A stretch of DNA of 64,000 bases from Dolomedes plantarius (taxonomy: Eukaryota > Arthropoda > Arachnida > Araneae > Dolomedidae): assembly GCA_907164885.2 (NCBI GenBank), contig OU015490.1, positions 94,872,386 through 94,936,385 on the forward strand. The letters run 5' to 3'. Below the pieces are notes generated by a model. The model worked only from the letters and a program-made list of their open reading frames with translations, did no database searches and was not told where the DNA came from. Positions within the stretch are counted from its first letter, which is position 1. Each line of letters begins with the position of its first letter. Both the position numbers and the translations under genes were made by a program. This document shows, one piece after another, positions 1 to 11,251 of the stretch.

Positions 1-150
1 GCAGGAGGACATCCACCACCTCTATCTATCTATTCCAAGTCGAATAACTGTTTGCATAAGGGCCAGAGATAGACCAACGCATTATTGACTTTTTCACTCT
101 GTGAAGCTCTTTCTCTTGAATAAATCATCCAATTTTAATGTAATTATTTT

Positions 151-262
151 AATATTTTCTTTGTCAATTATTTTCGTTGTTATGCACGTGACGCAAAATT
201 AATTTAAAGTATCACAAAAAGAAAAGAAATCTCGTGATAAGCATTTAATAAATTAAATTCAA
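151..262. repeat. Dispersed repeat, Helitron-derived fragment
   Basis: About 110 bp matches 40391-40498 with few differences; both copies contain the run gcacgtgacgcaaaattaat. The 40-kb copy lies inside a Helitron bounded at both ends, so this piece is probably a fragment of the same family. The rest of 1-620 is AT-rich and shows no gene. Confidence 0.6.
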
Positions 263-648
263 AACTTTCCAGACGATTACTGTTTTGGAAGTTAATGTTC
301 TGCTGATTTCCAGTAAAAGCTAAAATCATTTGAAAACCACACACCAGTGTTCCACTCACACGCAACACTAGAAACCCCTAAAAGAATGCAAGAATAAAAC
401 GTTTAAAAAATATAAATCTATTAATTTAAATAATTAAACACACACAAATGTATAAATTACGCAAAAGTTTACTTAAATTCTTTAATCTGTCTACATCTCT
501 ACATCTTTAATCGTCTACTAGAAATATTTTCGGGGCATTTATAGAACATGGTATATTTCACTTTTGAAAACACGCATTAAATGAGCATCATCTCAATGAG
601 AAATTTGGCAATACGGGACAATCCACGCATTGTCTATAGACACTTGCT

Positions 649-862
649 ATCTTTGGCTATTATTTGATCCGTAATATCTGCCTGATATGCCGTATGTTTC
701 TAAACGCCATTCCCGAATGAAGAAATCGTGTAGAGGAGGCTTCTGCAACATGTGGACAGTAACAGTTGTTTTGTGACAACTGACTGAAGTGGTGTCATCT
801 TTGGCTATTATTTGATCCGTAATATCTGCCTCATATGCCGTATGTTTCTAAACGCCATTCCC
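649..862 (+). repeat. Pair of 66-bp direct repeats
   Basis: Positions 649-714 and 797-862 are near-identical (shared core tttggctattatttgatccg, one substitution seen in the aligned span) and lie 148 bp apart. The spacer has no recognised feature. This could be a local duplication or part of an unrecognised repeat unit. Confidence 0.7.
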
Positions 863-1222
863 ATATGAACCACAGCCTAATTCCTTTAAAATGGTACAAA
901 ATGAGTAACTCCAGTTAACCATGTAATCCACTACTGCTACAGGGGCATCAAAATGTGAGAATACAGAGTTTAAATCAGGCAAAACTGCAATTATGGTGTA
1001 CATATGACACCTAACTTCTCCAAAAATCTTTGCCTTTGTGATGAGACTCATAAGTGATTTTTGTTTTTGATGAAACACTCTTGCTAACGAATCATGACGA
1101 TCCTGTGGTTTTTGTCCAACTATTCTTGCTGTTGTTGTCTGATTTCTTCCAGTCTCGCTTCTCTTTCCGGGGTAAAGATTCGGAAAATCATTCGGAAAAA
1201 GCTGAAAAGTAAACAATACCAA
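848..1222 (-). other. Unassigned open frame with exon-like boundaries
   Basis: A 124-codon frame on the minus strand begins right after a good acceptor (pyrimidine tract then CAG at about 1223-1225). A further exon-like stretch at 1556-1613 on the same strand ends in a GTAAGG donor and joins in phase 0, reading ...GQATGQEVLKLME before the frame at 1222. I do not recognise the product. A second frame over the same acceptor encodes a short basic/acidic tail ending REARLEEIRQQQQE, so the reading frame is uncertain. The CAA-rich stretch near 1120-1145 resembles SINE/LINE tails, so a repeat origin is possible. Confidence 0.2.
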
Positions 1223-1625
1223 ATCAATTTAAAAATTAAATACAGTATAAATAACGTAGAAAAAATAACAGTATAAATTACACAGTATGAATAAAAAGTA
1301 CAGGCTGCGGCCAGATATGCTCAGGCCAATAATACAAAAAAAATTTTAAATCGTAGTAAGCAATGAAAAACATTTTACACACTTCAATAATAGCAAAACA
1401 AAACATGATTGTAAAATAGAAAGGAAAGTTAAAACAGAAGTAAGAAGTTAAATTCTAAAAATATAAATGAGGTATAAATCAGCTATCGATTCTAATTTAT
1501 GAATCATTTATCAGGACATGAAAAAATTACTGCATGTAAAAAAAATTAACCTTACCTCCATTAATTTCAACACTTCTTGACCTGTGGCTTGTCCAATCGT
1601 GTGAAATATAATTCTTGACAATAAA

Positions 1626-2308
1626 TCTTGTTAACCTAAACTGTTATTTGTGTTATTTTTTAATTTAAAAAAGTTATGTTCTCAAAATATGACAATTAAG
1701 AAAAAGATATCATGGAGAAAAAATAAATCGTGCTACTTAAGAAAGTCATACCACAAATTTCTATAAAATTAATGTGCAACTATATTTGACGTACAAAATA
1801 ATGCATATGTAATACATTGCTAACATGTTTTAACATCAAAAGTTTCCACAATCAAAAGCTAAAATTAGTTTAAATTATTAGCTTTAGGATTTTATGCAGA
1901 ATGATAGATGTTTTAGCTAAATTTCATTAAAAATTACTTCAAATTGATCAATTTATAAAAAAGGTATGCTATTTACAGGTAAGTTTTTGTTTCTTTTTTT
2001 TATTTTTAAGTGCTACTTTAGCATAAAAGACCAAAAAAAAACCTTTATAAAATTATTTTTTCTCAAAGCTAAACACAAACATAATTAACAGTTGTTTTAA
2101 AACACCCCTGGTAAACATTGTTAAGTTTCGAAGTATTAGAATGATAATAAAAAATATTCCAGAGTTTCAGACAAAAGCATAAAAAGAAAGAGTATGCAAA
2201 AAAGTATCTAAATTAAACAAAAATTGACAGAATACAGAAAAAGTGAACACCGGCAAAAGTAAATAAAACGTTTCCTTGTGAGCATGCGCAGTTCTTATGA
2301 ATGATTGA
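1626..2308. other. AT-rich DNA without recognised feature
   Basis: No open frame, repeat match or structure that I can support was seen in this stretch on either strand. Confidence 0.5.
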
Positions 2309-2336
2309 TTCCAACGCCTAGAGTACCGCGTTGGAA
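2309..2336. repeat. Short perfect hairpin
   Basis: Nine-base arms ttccaacgc / gcgttggaa around a 10-base loop that contains ctag. It lies just outside the 2348-2888 repeat and could be a Helitron 3'-end hairpin of a related copy, although the CTAG is in the loop rather than downstream. Confidence 0.5.
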
Positions 2337-2347
2337 GAACCGCGTAT

Positions 2348-2888
2348 AAAATTTGTGTTGAAGTATCGTTCTTTAAAATTCAATTAAAAATCGAAATTTT
2401 AAGATAGAGACTTGAAAGGAGGTTTATATGAATTAGGAAGCTTTCATCTTCCAGATGATGCAAATATTTTCTTTGTAAGTTAAAAACTCGAATAGCATCG
2501 ACCTTAGATCCTCAAAATTCGCGTAAATTTCTCGAAAAAGTGGGTTTAATATTTTGATGAAAATATTAGTCTGTTTTAAATTATTTTTAAACAAATGAGG
2601 TCTTGTTTGAAGGAGAAATGTCTTTAGTCTTAGACTGTAAAAAGATCAAAATTCTACGATCATTTTTTGCCGAGATATCGTAATCTGAAGTTAAAAAACA
2701 TAAAATATCTCACAAAACATGAAATAAAAAATTTTCTAGAATAAAATTTAAAATTCGGGCTTCGAGATGCACTTTCCCATAGTCTGCACTACCCGTGTAC
2801 CAAATTTCACTGCTGTAAGTTTCACAGATTCGCCTGGGGGCCGCCCACACACACACACACACGCAAACATTCGCTTTTATTAATAAGA
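2348..2888 (-). mobile_element. Helitron-like repeat, copy 1
   Basis: About 540 bp that is repeated at 3702-4236 with high identity. Read on the minus strand it begins TCTTATTAATAAAAGCGAA after an A, like the 5' ends of non-autonomous arthropod Helitrons (family knowledge), followed by a (GT)n stretch. No coding region remains. The 3' end with CTAG was not found. Alternatively it is the tail of another repeat class. Confidence 0.5.
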
Positions 2889-3120
2889 TGTAATGCTTAT
2901 TACTGTAATCTTAAAGATGGGAATAAGCTTCAAAGTTTAATTGTTTACTTAAAATACCTTTTTAGATGCCACAACAGAAATTGTTCGTTTTACCTTCAAG
3001 GAAACTTCCGAAATGAGTTTTGTTCTGTAAGAGAGGAAAAGCTGGAGGTATTCCTAATTACAGATGGCGTTGCCTGGAATTTTAAGAATGCTTGTTAACC
3101 AAAATCAATTTAAAAATTAA

Positions 3121-3174
3121 CACAGTATAAATAACATAGAAAAAATTGACATTTTCTATGTTATTTATACTGTG
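3121..3174. repeat. Perfect 23-bp hairpin
   Basis: Arms 3121-3143 and 3152-3174 (cacagtataaataacataga plus aaa, and its reverse complement) are perfectly complementary with an 8-base spacer. The left arm plus upstream sequence (3103-3150) also resembles 1220-1270, so the hairpin may have arisen by an inverted duplication of a dispersed repeat. Confidence 0.8.
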
Positions 3175-3209
3175 ACATAACCCATGACACCGGCTTCGTC
3201 CGTCTAGCC

Positions 3210-3411
3210 CAAGGGTGGCGAACCTTTTTTGATCAGAGTATAAGCTTATCGAAAGAAATGTTTAATGAAGCCGTCCACTGTCGTCACACAATTTTATCTA
3301 AGTAATCATTGGATAAAGAAAATTAAATGCTAATTTTGTAAAATATGGATGGCTTAAAATGTTCTCTTAACTGCCATCGATGGCACGCGTGCCAAAGGTT
3401 CGCCACCCCTG
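3210..3411. mobile_element. hAT-type miniature element with 8-bp target duplication
   Basis: Terminal inverted repeats caagggtggcgaacc and ggttcgccacccctg differ at one position. The element is flanked on both sides by gtctagcc (3202-3209 and 3412-3419), an exact 8-bp duplication as expected for hAT transposition. At 202 bp it cannot encode a transposase. The interior palindrome tggcacgcgtgcca lies near the right end, a common feature of hAT miniature elements. Confidence 0.9.
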
Positions 3412-3701
3412 GTCTAGCCGGTCGGTTTAGGGACCCGCTCCCTTCAGCAATCATTGTCAGAGAGTGGAAACAGTAAAAAACAACGAATCAAGGTGTCTAA
3501 ATTTTGTGGCTACGTATCCCATGTCCTGCAAACAGTCGCAGTCAGAAGAAAAATTCTCCCCCCCCCCCCCTCTCCGGCGAGAAATTTCGTTCCGTCCACC
3601 CCTCCATGGGCGAAAAATTCTTTCTTTGAGACTTTCCCCCTCCCCGCGTATGGGTGAAGAAATGGTTTTTCTTCGAAACCGCATTTGAAGGACCGAGTAG
3701 G

Positions 3702-4236
3702 AAAATTTGTGTTGACGTATCGTTCTTTAAAATTCAATTAAAAATCGAAATTTTAAGATAGAGACTTGAAATGAGGTTTATATGAATGAGAAAGCTTTCA
3801 TCCTCCAGATGATGTAAATATTTTCTTTGTAAGATAAAAACTCGAATAGCATTGACTGTAGATCCTAAAAATTCGCGTAAATTTCTCGAAAAAGTGGGTT
3901 TAATATTTTGATGAAAATATTAGTCTGATTTAAATTATTTTTAAACAAATGAGGTCTTGTTGGAAGGGGAAATGTCTGTAATCTTAGATTGTAAAAAGAT
4001 CAAAATTCTACGATCATTTTTTTGCCGAGATATCGTAATCTGAAGTTACAAAAACATAAAATATCCCACAAAATATAAAATAAAAAATTTTCTAGAATAA
4101 AATTTAAAATTCGGGCTTCGAGGTGCACCTTCCCATAGTCTGCACTATCCGTGTTCCAAATTTCACAGCTGTAAGTTTCACAGATTCGCCTGGGGGCCGC
4201 ACGCACACACGCAAATATTCGCTTTTATTATTAAGA
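3702..4236 (-). mobile_element. Helitron-like repeat, copy 2
   Basis: Second copy of the 2348-2888 repeat, same orientation. The segments between the two copies include a hAT miniature element (3210-3411) and a poly-C low-complexity stretch (3551-3564). The minus-strand start TCTTAATAATAAAAGCGAA is preserved with small changes. Confidence 0.5.
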
Positions 4237-4379
4237 TAGTGTACGTATTATTCTACTGTCAGGTAGCAGTAATGAAGCTAAGGGAATCGAATGTGCTTTT
4301 GGGGGGAACAGCATAAGTGTCAAAACTTGCAGAAATTGTAAAAAGGGCAAATTCTTGGAGCGCGTTTAAATTGGAGTAT

Positions 4380-5130
4380 CTGTTACTGAAACCCCCAGGC
4401 TAATGGGTGTTTTTCGAGCTATCGTATCGAAAGTCATGATAGCATACAGAGTACACGGAGAAACATCCTTTGCCAAACAGAATAGTTGACGAAAGGGAGA
4501 GCTGAGTGAAAGAGACGGACGAGGTGTTGAAGCGGATTTTGACACGAAGAAAGATAACAACTGCAATCAAAATGTCCGAAGATCTCAATCGGCATCTGCA
4601 TGTTCTGGTATCAACCATTTGAGGTAGAAGGGAACTTCACAAACAAAACATTTAAGGAAGAGTAGTTATTCCGAGGCCACTTCTAATAGATGCCAATACA
4701 AAATATCGTCCACAATGGTGCTACGTGCGCAAATACTGGTCGAGTAATATGTCAGAAAACGTCATTTGGTCCGACGAATCATTGTTTACATTGATTCTCG
4801 CAACAGGACGTGCGTATGTCTGGAAAACACCTACACAAGCGTAAGATTCTGGCTGTCTCATCTCAACTGTCAATCATAGAGGTAGATCTATCAGGGTTTG
4901 GGATGGGATCTCATGGTTTTCTTCAAGCCCTATTGTAAGCCTGAAAGGGAGATTGAATGAGAAGGACTATGTCGAAACTTTAGCTCACTAGTCCATCCTA
5001 TGGTGCAAACATTGTTTCTTGCAGGAGATGGCGTTCTCCGGTATGATAATCCCCCTATACATACAGCTAAATCTATCAAGTATTGAAGAGCATGAAAAAG
5101 AAGTCAAATACCTTATCTTGCCCTGTACAA
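4380..5130 (+). pseudogene. Tc1-like transposase relic
   Basis: No long frame survives, but conceptual translation across frames shows a Tc1-family DDE transposase: the first catalytic block reads VIWSDESLFTL (near 4767-4797), followed by TGRAYVWKTPTQA, a decayed SVMVWDGISW-like block near 4890-4915, and later PIVSLKGRLNEKDYVE. The third block is unrecognisable. There are several stops and frameshifts, and inverted termini were not found. The element is old and inactive. Confidence 0.65.
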
Positions 5131-5196
5131 TCTCCCCGACTATAAATCATTCAACCACTGACAAAGGTGACCCTGCCCGGTATTAATAAAGGTTTA

Positions 5197-5210
5197 TATA
5201 TATATATAAA

Positions 5211-5242
<32 letters not shown>
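5197..5242. repeat. AT dinucleotide microsatellite
   Basis: Two (TA)n tracts separated by aaaggttta. The nearby 5245-5817 interval is AT-rich with no gene that I recognise. Confidence 0.9.
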
Positions 5243-5817
5243 AGTACGCCCTAAATATCCCCATCTTCAAATATTAAACTGGGTTCTTGCATTATTAAAA
5301 CAAAACCTAAAGTTTTTTCAACGCTTTCGTGTTGCTAGGAATATAGATGAATGTTTAGCTTCCCTTCCTTTATTTAATTTGAAAAGAATAAATGAAAGTA
5401 CCATAAGGGTAAATAACAAAGGTCTGTGACCAAAAAACTGACCATGTTTTATGCTGATTTCTATAGATTTTTGAACGATGCATTCTATAAAAATATGGCA
5501 AATATTCAATCACATCAGATTTGTCTGAAAAATTCGCTTATTGAATGACTGTGAGAGGGTTTTTAACAGGATATTTATCGATAAAAATTTTGATAATTTT
5601 CATTCAAAGATCGAAATTTGGACAGATTCTTGTGAAAAGTATTGAGTAAATAGATGAAATAATTAAATTAAAACTCTTAGTTGTTGTAAAAGTTAGGTGT
5701 TGTCCCAAGAAAATACCTTCGATTCCCATTCCCGTCTTCTTAGAACCGGAAAATAGGTGCTGTCGAAAACTTGTTTACCCTGGATCATTTCAGGTTCAGA
5801 TCGGATATATCTGTACA

Positions 5818-6335
5818 TCTATATATATAAAAGAGCTTGTCTGTTTGTTTGTCCGCTATAGAATCATAGACTGTTTCACCCACCGGGACCAAATTCGGCA
5901 CAGTTAATGTTTTGGACCCGAGAAACTTAAATCAGGAAAAACGAAATTTGGGGCTCAATTAGTTTTTTTTTAATTAATTTTTTAATGTTTTTTGTGCCCG
6001 ATAGAGGTGCGTCTACCCCCTGTGGTTTTCCCTCAACCAGCTGCGTTAAGAGGGGTGGTTTGAGAATGACGGAGGGGGGGGCAGGGGGTTTCAAATTCCA
6101 ATGTGCGGGAGAAAGAGGGTTGGGAATGACCTTAAAATCAGACGAAGGTCCGCAGGCTCAAAGTTTCTTTCTTTCTTATTGTTTGTATATCATTTCAGTA
6201 GAAACGTGCTAAGCGCATTCTGTCTGGCCAGATGAACATGAAGAGCGGGAGTGCAGCCCAGTATTTTTTTGATGGAATGCATGAAATATTTTATATCTAT
6301 ATATCTACCCGGGCAACGACGGACAATAATGCTAG
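5818..6335 (+). mobile_element. Non-autonomous Helitron
   Basis: Starts A|TCTATATATATAAAAGAG and ends ...GCTAG|T. A short GC-rich hairpin (cccgggcaacgacgg) lies about 12 bases before the terminal CTAG. This matches the Helitron rule of 5' TC, 3' hairpin plus CTRR and insertion between A and T. The 518 bp hold no helicase. The 5' end is close to that of the 39990-40825 Helitron. The open frames inside (5985-6212, 6232-6432) show no recognisable domain. Confidence 0.8.
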
Positions 6336-6524
6336 TTTCCCATATCTTGGAATTAACTGGTACAAGTATTTCATAGCACAGGTACCCATGAAAAATTGCC
6401 TATTCAATTTTTCTGGTAAAGGGGAAATCTAGACTACTCTAGTGCGTTTGTGGGTTGAAGAAACAATTTGACGTACAATGCGATTCATCCTATTGCCGAA
6501 TGTTCATTGATTCTCCTAAAATGA

Positions 6525-6951
6525 GCCTTAAGTCTGTTGTGTACTAACCCTATTGGAATCGCTAACCTCGGTGTTAAGCTATGAAGAAAATGTACCAAGG
6601 ATTGCCGACTTGGATTGAAAGATTTTTTTTAATTGTTGCCGTAATAGAGAAAGAAATTTTACCCCTTAGAGCATTCTTAGTTTTAAAAAACTGCAAATAA
6701 TATTTTAAAATTTAAATTATTTGGGGAAAGAATCTGGTATATTGTTTTTTAAACGCTCAGGAATTCCTCTGATGGACGGAATTTATAAAATGAATCCTGT
6801 TGCAAGGTAAAAAAAAGTTCAGGCAATGTGAAAATACCATTTTTATTGGATTTTCAGCATTTATGTAGCTGTAAATAGTAGACAAATTTTCTCCATAGGT
6901 TAACATTGAGTTCAGCGAATCCAATAGGGTTAGTACACAGCAGCCTTAAAG
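6525..6951. repeat. Inverted repeat pair, 38-bp arms
   Basis: Arms 6525-6563 and 6914-6951 are reverse complements at about nine positions in ten, sharing gtgtactaaccctattgga. The 350-bp spacer has no coding features. The pair may be ends of a foldback element. The 6952-7505 interval shows nothing else that I recognise. Confidence 0.6.
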
Positions 6952-7505
6952 CAGTATTGCTACACAATGGAAATGAATACGCCTCATTTCCGGTCGGATA
7001 TTTCGCTAACCTGAAGGAAACTCTCGAAAATGCCTTGGTTCGTCGCGTTGCCGTGGTTCGTGAGAAAATACGGCACAATGAGTGAAAGTGGTTAATAAGC
7101 GGGGATTTCACAGATATTAAGCCATGGGATAGCCTTGACAAAGGATCTCACTGGAGTAAAATAGGCTGGCCACATCGAGGCTGGACACTTTCAAGCCTGG
7201 TGAAAAAAATTAAAATGTTATCCAGGTAAATTTGGTTCCTCGGAACAAGATTCCTTTACTATCCCTTCGTATAAAAGACTGATAAAGCAATTCATTAAAT
7301 ATCTCCCCCAAGATGGCTAATGCGTCAAATACCTGTGCTCAGAGTTCCCAGCGTTATCTGAAGCCAAACTAAAAGAAAGAATCTTCACTGGTCCTAACAT
7401 CCGAAAAATTTTGTCTGATAGTACATTTTGTACTCAGACCCCGACTGAAATGGGAAAGGAAACTTGGCTATACCAAAAGGAGCCCATACAAAAATGTTTA
7501 GGCAA

Positions 7506-7930
7506 TCACAAGGTTTGGTTTGGTTTGGTTTAGAGCGCTATAGTCAACTTTTTGCTAAACGAGGACTAAATAGACCGGGACCTGAAGTTTAACCCTTTGA
7601 GGGGCGTCATTTTCACAGTGCAAACGCCTAAATGTAGTTTTTTCACTTGCATTCAATGTATTCCAGTTAAATGATCAGAATATGGTTACTACAGCCGTCT
7701 GTCATCAGTTTAAAGAAGTAAAAACATTTTGCATCCTTTAATTGGAAAACTTTTCAAGATTCTTTAGGTTAAAGACAATGGGGGAAAATTCTGCACCATG
7801 CAAACGGTGGAGGTTGTTGCCCCTGAAAGGGTTAAAGCCAATTCCATACGGTTACAAACATCCGTGAACCCGCAGAATCTGAACAGTATCCCAGCGTCCT
7901 AGCCATTCGGCCATCACACAGTGGCAATCA
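7506..7930 (-). mobile_element. tRNA-derived SINE, split by a TTAA insertion
   Basis: On the minus strand the head reads TGGCCGAATGGCTAGGAC (A-box-like) and GGGTTCACGGAT (B-box-like), and the tail is (AAACC)n at 7506-7530. A second copy at 42815-42985 aligns across the point where this copy carries a 239-bp insertion. The source tRNA is not identified. The SINE stops just before the hAT at 7944. Confidence 0.75.
7593..7831. mobile_element. piggyBac-like miniature element, copy 1
   Basis: Flanked by TTAA at 7589-7592 and 7832-7835. Termini are CCCTTTGAGGGGC and GCCCCTGAAAGGG. TTAA targets with CCC-starting ends are the piggyBac signature. It sits in a SINE whose other copy (42882-42885) has a single TTAA at the same place, that is, an empty site. 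A shorter relative lies at 11252-11394. No transposase. Confidence 0.9.
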
Positions 7931-8189
7931 CAAGGATTCAAACCAGTGCTCCGCAACCGCCGTGCCGTGGCACACTAGTGTATCGCGAGGTGATCTTGAC
8001 TGTGCCGCGGTGATTTTATCGATAATAATAATAATAAAAATTAACCACCGCACTAGTTAGAAATTTCTCTAAGTAAAACATTCCTCTAACTTTTTGCTAA
8101 TATGAAATTTCTCTGGGTCGAAATTATACAAAAAACAAAAACATGTAGTTACCATATATTGTATGTATGCTCGAGCGTCATATTTCTAG

Positions 8190-8294
<105 letters not shown>

Positions 8295-8516
8295 TAATTA
8301 AAAATGACAAACGATCGTGTTTAAAGGGTTTTGATGAACTTCAGGTAGCTCTTTCTAATATATAGCCAAATATAAAACGTACATATGTTCATCAAAACAA
8401 GCTCAAATATCTCATTAATAAATTATTTATGTTTAAATAAACTTTGATTTATTAGGCTTAATTAAAGACCAAAAAACAAATTTTAATATAAAAATTTAAA
8501 GAGAAAATTTTTTTTA

Positions 8517-9924
8517 CACTCCTGGCCACTGTAAATGCAACACCCTGAAGGAAACATGCAAATAACATGAAATTTACAACATGCATTAGCGGAGGTGAGA
8601 TATGCAAATGATTAGAATTTCAGCGCAGACGCACATCACGCGCGCCTGTGGCACCACTTCAAAGCGCTATTTAAGGCTTGGAGATTTCGACGATTTCAAG
8701 TTCGGCAATTGTGTTTTTCTTGTGGTTTTTTCAAAAAAACAATCAATTATGCCTCGTCGAAAACAGCGATATCTTTTGATCAAGGATCCGAGTTCGAAAG
8801 AGGAAGGATAGTGGCCTACCGAGATTGTGGATTATCTTTCAGGGAAATCGGTAGTCGTGTTGGACGAAACCAAACAACTGTAATGCAGATATGTGATCGT
8901 TGGATGCAGGAGGGTACGACGGACCGGCGTGTTCGATCGCATCCACCTCAGCGCACCACTTCACGTGATGACAAGCAAATTCTGCGCATGGCAGTGACGG
9001 ATCGCTCAGTCACATCACGAACCATAGCACAGCACATGCTGTCTCTAACGCATCATCCAGTGTCTGCGCGTACTATTCGACGCCGTTTACAGCAGAGTGG
9101 TCTGTCCGCAAGACGTCCATTGCTTTGTCTACCCTTGACGCAGAACCACAGACGTCTCCGCCGCCAATGGTGCGATGACAGAAGGATGTGGACGGCAGAA
9201 TGGAATGAAATTGTCTTTACTGACGAGTCACGCTTCTGTCTGCAACACCACGATGGTCGCAGTCGAGTCTGGAGACACCGTGAAGAGAGGATGCTGAACA
9301 GCTGCGTTATGCACCGCCACACTGGTCCTGCACCAGGTATTATAGTATGGGGCGGTATTGGATATCACTCTCGCACACCTCTAGTCTGCATTGCCAGTAC
9401 TTTAAACAGCCAGCGCTACATCTCCGAGGTGTTGGAGCAAGTTGTCCTTCCTTACCTTCAGGGCTTGCCCACAGCCATATTTCAACAGGATAATGCGCGA
9501 CCACACATGGCACGCATTGTCCAACGGTTCTTCGTCAATCGCCAGATTGAATTGCTTCCCTGGCCGCCTCGCTCTCCGGATCTTTCGCCGATAGAAAACA
9601 TGTGGTCCATGGTTGCTCTACGATTGACCCAGATTCCATCCCTAGCTGCCACAGCAGATCAACTTTGGCAACGTGTGGAAGATGCTTGGTCTGCTGTACC
9701 CCAAGAACTCCTCCAAAGTCTCTTTGAATCAATGCCGAGGCGTGTGGAAGCGGTGATCTCCATCAATGGCGGCTACTCTGGCTACTGATTTTGGCAGGAA
9801 CCACACTTCACAGAAGTCTATAAATTTAATCATTTGATACTTGATCAACATGTTATCTACAAAATAAATTTTGTTGTGATATCTCTTGTCTTTCTTGGTG
9901 TTGCAATTTGGGTGGCCAGCAGTG
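8517..9924 (+). mobile_element. Tc1 element, copy A
   Basis: Flanked by TA on both sides (8515-8516, 9925-9926). Ends cactcctggccactg and the reverse complement of cactgctggccaccc form the terminal repeats. It is 1408 bp long. The same family occurs at 34920-36343 at high identity, which suggests recent activity. Confidence 0.9.
8709..9788 (+). CDS. Tc1 DD34E transposase, nearly full length, start region frameshifted
   Basis: Encodes a cut-and-paste DNA transposase that would bind the element termini and act in the nucleus. The N-terminal half has paired helix-turn-helix signatures (LSFREIGSRVGRNQTT near residues 39-54, and HPVSARTIRRRL near 116-127). The catalytic triad is intact: D172 in FTDESRF, D261 in FQQDNARPH and E296 in SPIENMW, with 34 residues between the last two. 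It ends INGGYSGY. The natural start (ATG at 8749) is out of frame by one base relative to copy B at 35152, so the listed start is only the frame's first codon and the first seven residues of the original protein are displaced. Otherwise no stop interrupts it. Probably inactive as is, but young. Confidence 0.85.
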   Translation: MCFSCGFFKKTINYASSKTAISFDQGSEFERGRIVAYRDCGLSFREIGSRVGRNQTTVMQICDRWMQEGTTDRRVRSHPPQRTTSRDDKQILRMAVTDRSVTSRTIAQHMLSLTHHPVSARTIRRRLQQSGLSARRPLLCLPLTQNHRRLRRQWCDDRRMWTAEWNEIVFTDESRFCLQHHDGRSRVWRHREERMLNSCVMHRHTGPAPGIIVWGGIGYHSRTPLVCIASTLNSQRYISEVLEQVVLPYLQGLPTAIFQQDNARPHMARIVQRFFVNRQIELLPWPPRSPDLSPIENMWSMVALRLTQIPSLAATADQLWQRVEDAWSAVPQELLQSLFESMPRRVEAVISINGGYSGY

Positions 9925-10172
9925 TACTTGTAAACTATAAATTTTTGTTCTTCTGTTGGTGTACAATTCAAAATGATTTTTATATTATATTGATTATGAT
10001 TATAATTATCTTGACACATAGAGTTATTTTGTGTTTTTTTATCTAATAAAAACATATACGTATTATTGTAATTTATGTATTTGCAAGCTTTTACTTGTGG
10101 TGTGCCGCGGAATTATCGAAAAAACGTTGTTGTGACGTGGAAGATAAAAGGTTTCGGAGCTCTTATTTAAAC

Positions 10173-10661
10173 TACGAGCTCGTTGTGGAACTAGTAATGC
10201 TTAAAGCATTCTGAGTTGTAGGTTATAAAACTACATTTCTTGCATTCCCGCGTGGACTACTTCCCTACAATTTGGGGGCATCAGCTAGGAGCAAGGGTGA
10301 AGATTCAAATCAGGATATTAGAGATATGGAACTGAGATATCGAAGTCGCAGGAATGTAAAAATGATCGGAGACTACTGCTGGATGCTTGCGGAATTCTGT
10401 GGAGACCCCTGACAATCGGAAACGCACCTATGCTCAACATAAAAAGAGATATTGCATAAGAGTTATCACGAAAAACTTCTATGCATTTATTTTTATTGAA
10501 ATGGTTCGTATATATTTCAATACAAATTTCATGAAATTAATATTTAAATTTATATTAAATGTTTTGCTTTTTGTTTACCTTTCTTTGTCTACCGCAACCT
10601 TAATTATTATACTTTATAGTCCTTAATTGCTTCAAATCTCTGCGTCATGGAACAAAATGAG
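10173..10661. other. No recognised feature
   Basis: AT-rich. A 79-codon frame (10387-10626, +) has a hydrophobic C-terminal half but no domain that I recognise and no splice context. I treat it as unsupported. Confidence 0.4.
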
Positions 10662-10883
10662 TAAAGGCTCCTTCACTTAGAATCCGTCAGCGTCAATCGC
10701 TAAAGATGCTGTTGGCGCTGAGAAGAGAACCTGTTTGCAACGAGTTAAAAACAATGGCCGTCAGACAATCAGATGCGCTCTACGCTTCAGTAGCAAAAGC
10801 AAGCGGAACAGGTTCTCTTCTCAGCGCCAACGGAATCTTTAACGCATGACGCTGACAGAATATAAGTATGTGAACAGTCCCTA
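10662..10883. mobile_element. Miniature inverted-repeat element
   Basis: About 70-bp inverted arms: the inner parts are nearly perfect (tgttggcgctgagaagagaa facing its reverse complement), the outer ends degrade (taaaggctccttcac versus tagggactgttcac in the other arm). Total 222 bp. A clear target duplication was not found. The TAGGGA-like outer end would fit a hAT. Confidence 0.7.
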
Positions 10884-11251
10884 ACATTTTCGGTCTGAGC
10901 GGGAAAAAAAACAATTGTCACTTCAAACATCCAGGTCAGTTTTTAAAACAATTCTTTTTTTTTCAGACCTGTGTATTTGTAGACCTACCATGAGTTATGA
11001 TATATCTTGATTATAAGAAATATTTATCAATCTAACCACCATGAATAAATAATTTATGACATCTATTCATAAATAAAACTCGCATATAAATTATAAAGTA
11101 ATCAAATTAATATGGTAATGGATTTTTAATAAAACGATATATTCTGCTGAAAAATGAATCACAAAGTTCTTTATTTCAGAATCCTTAAATCATAGTTTAA
11201 TTTCATAAAGATTCGAAACGATTTATTCTTATGCTCACTTGCCTATTTTAA

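Noticed and set aside
3454..3737. Four overlapping short frames in both strands
   Set aside because: They arise from a GC-rich, poly-C low-complexity stretch; none has a start context, domain or splice sites.
5985..6432. Frames inside the Helitron at 5818-6335
   Set aside because: No Rep or helicase motifs; poly-G and poly-T tracts dominate.
9053..9322. Antisense frames over transposases (also 35457-35726, 48923-49429, 49598-49867, 31991-32503)
   Set aside because: They mirror well-supported transposase or Pol frames on the opposite strand and have no domains of their own.
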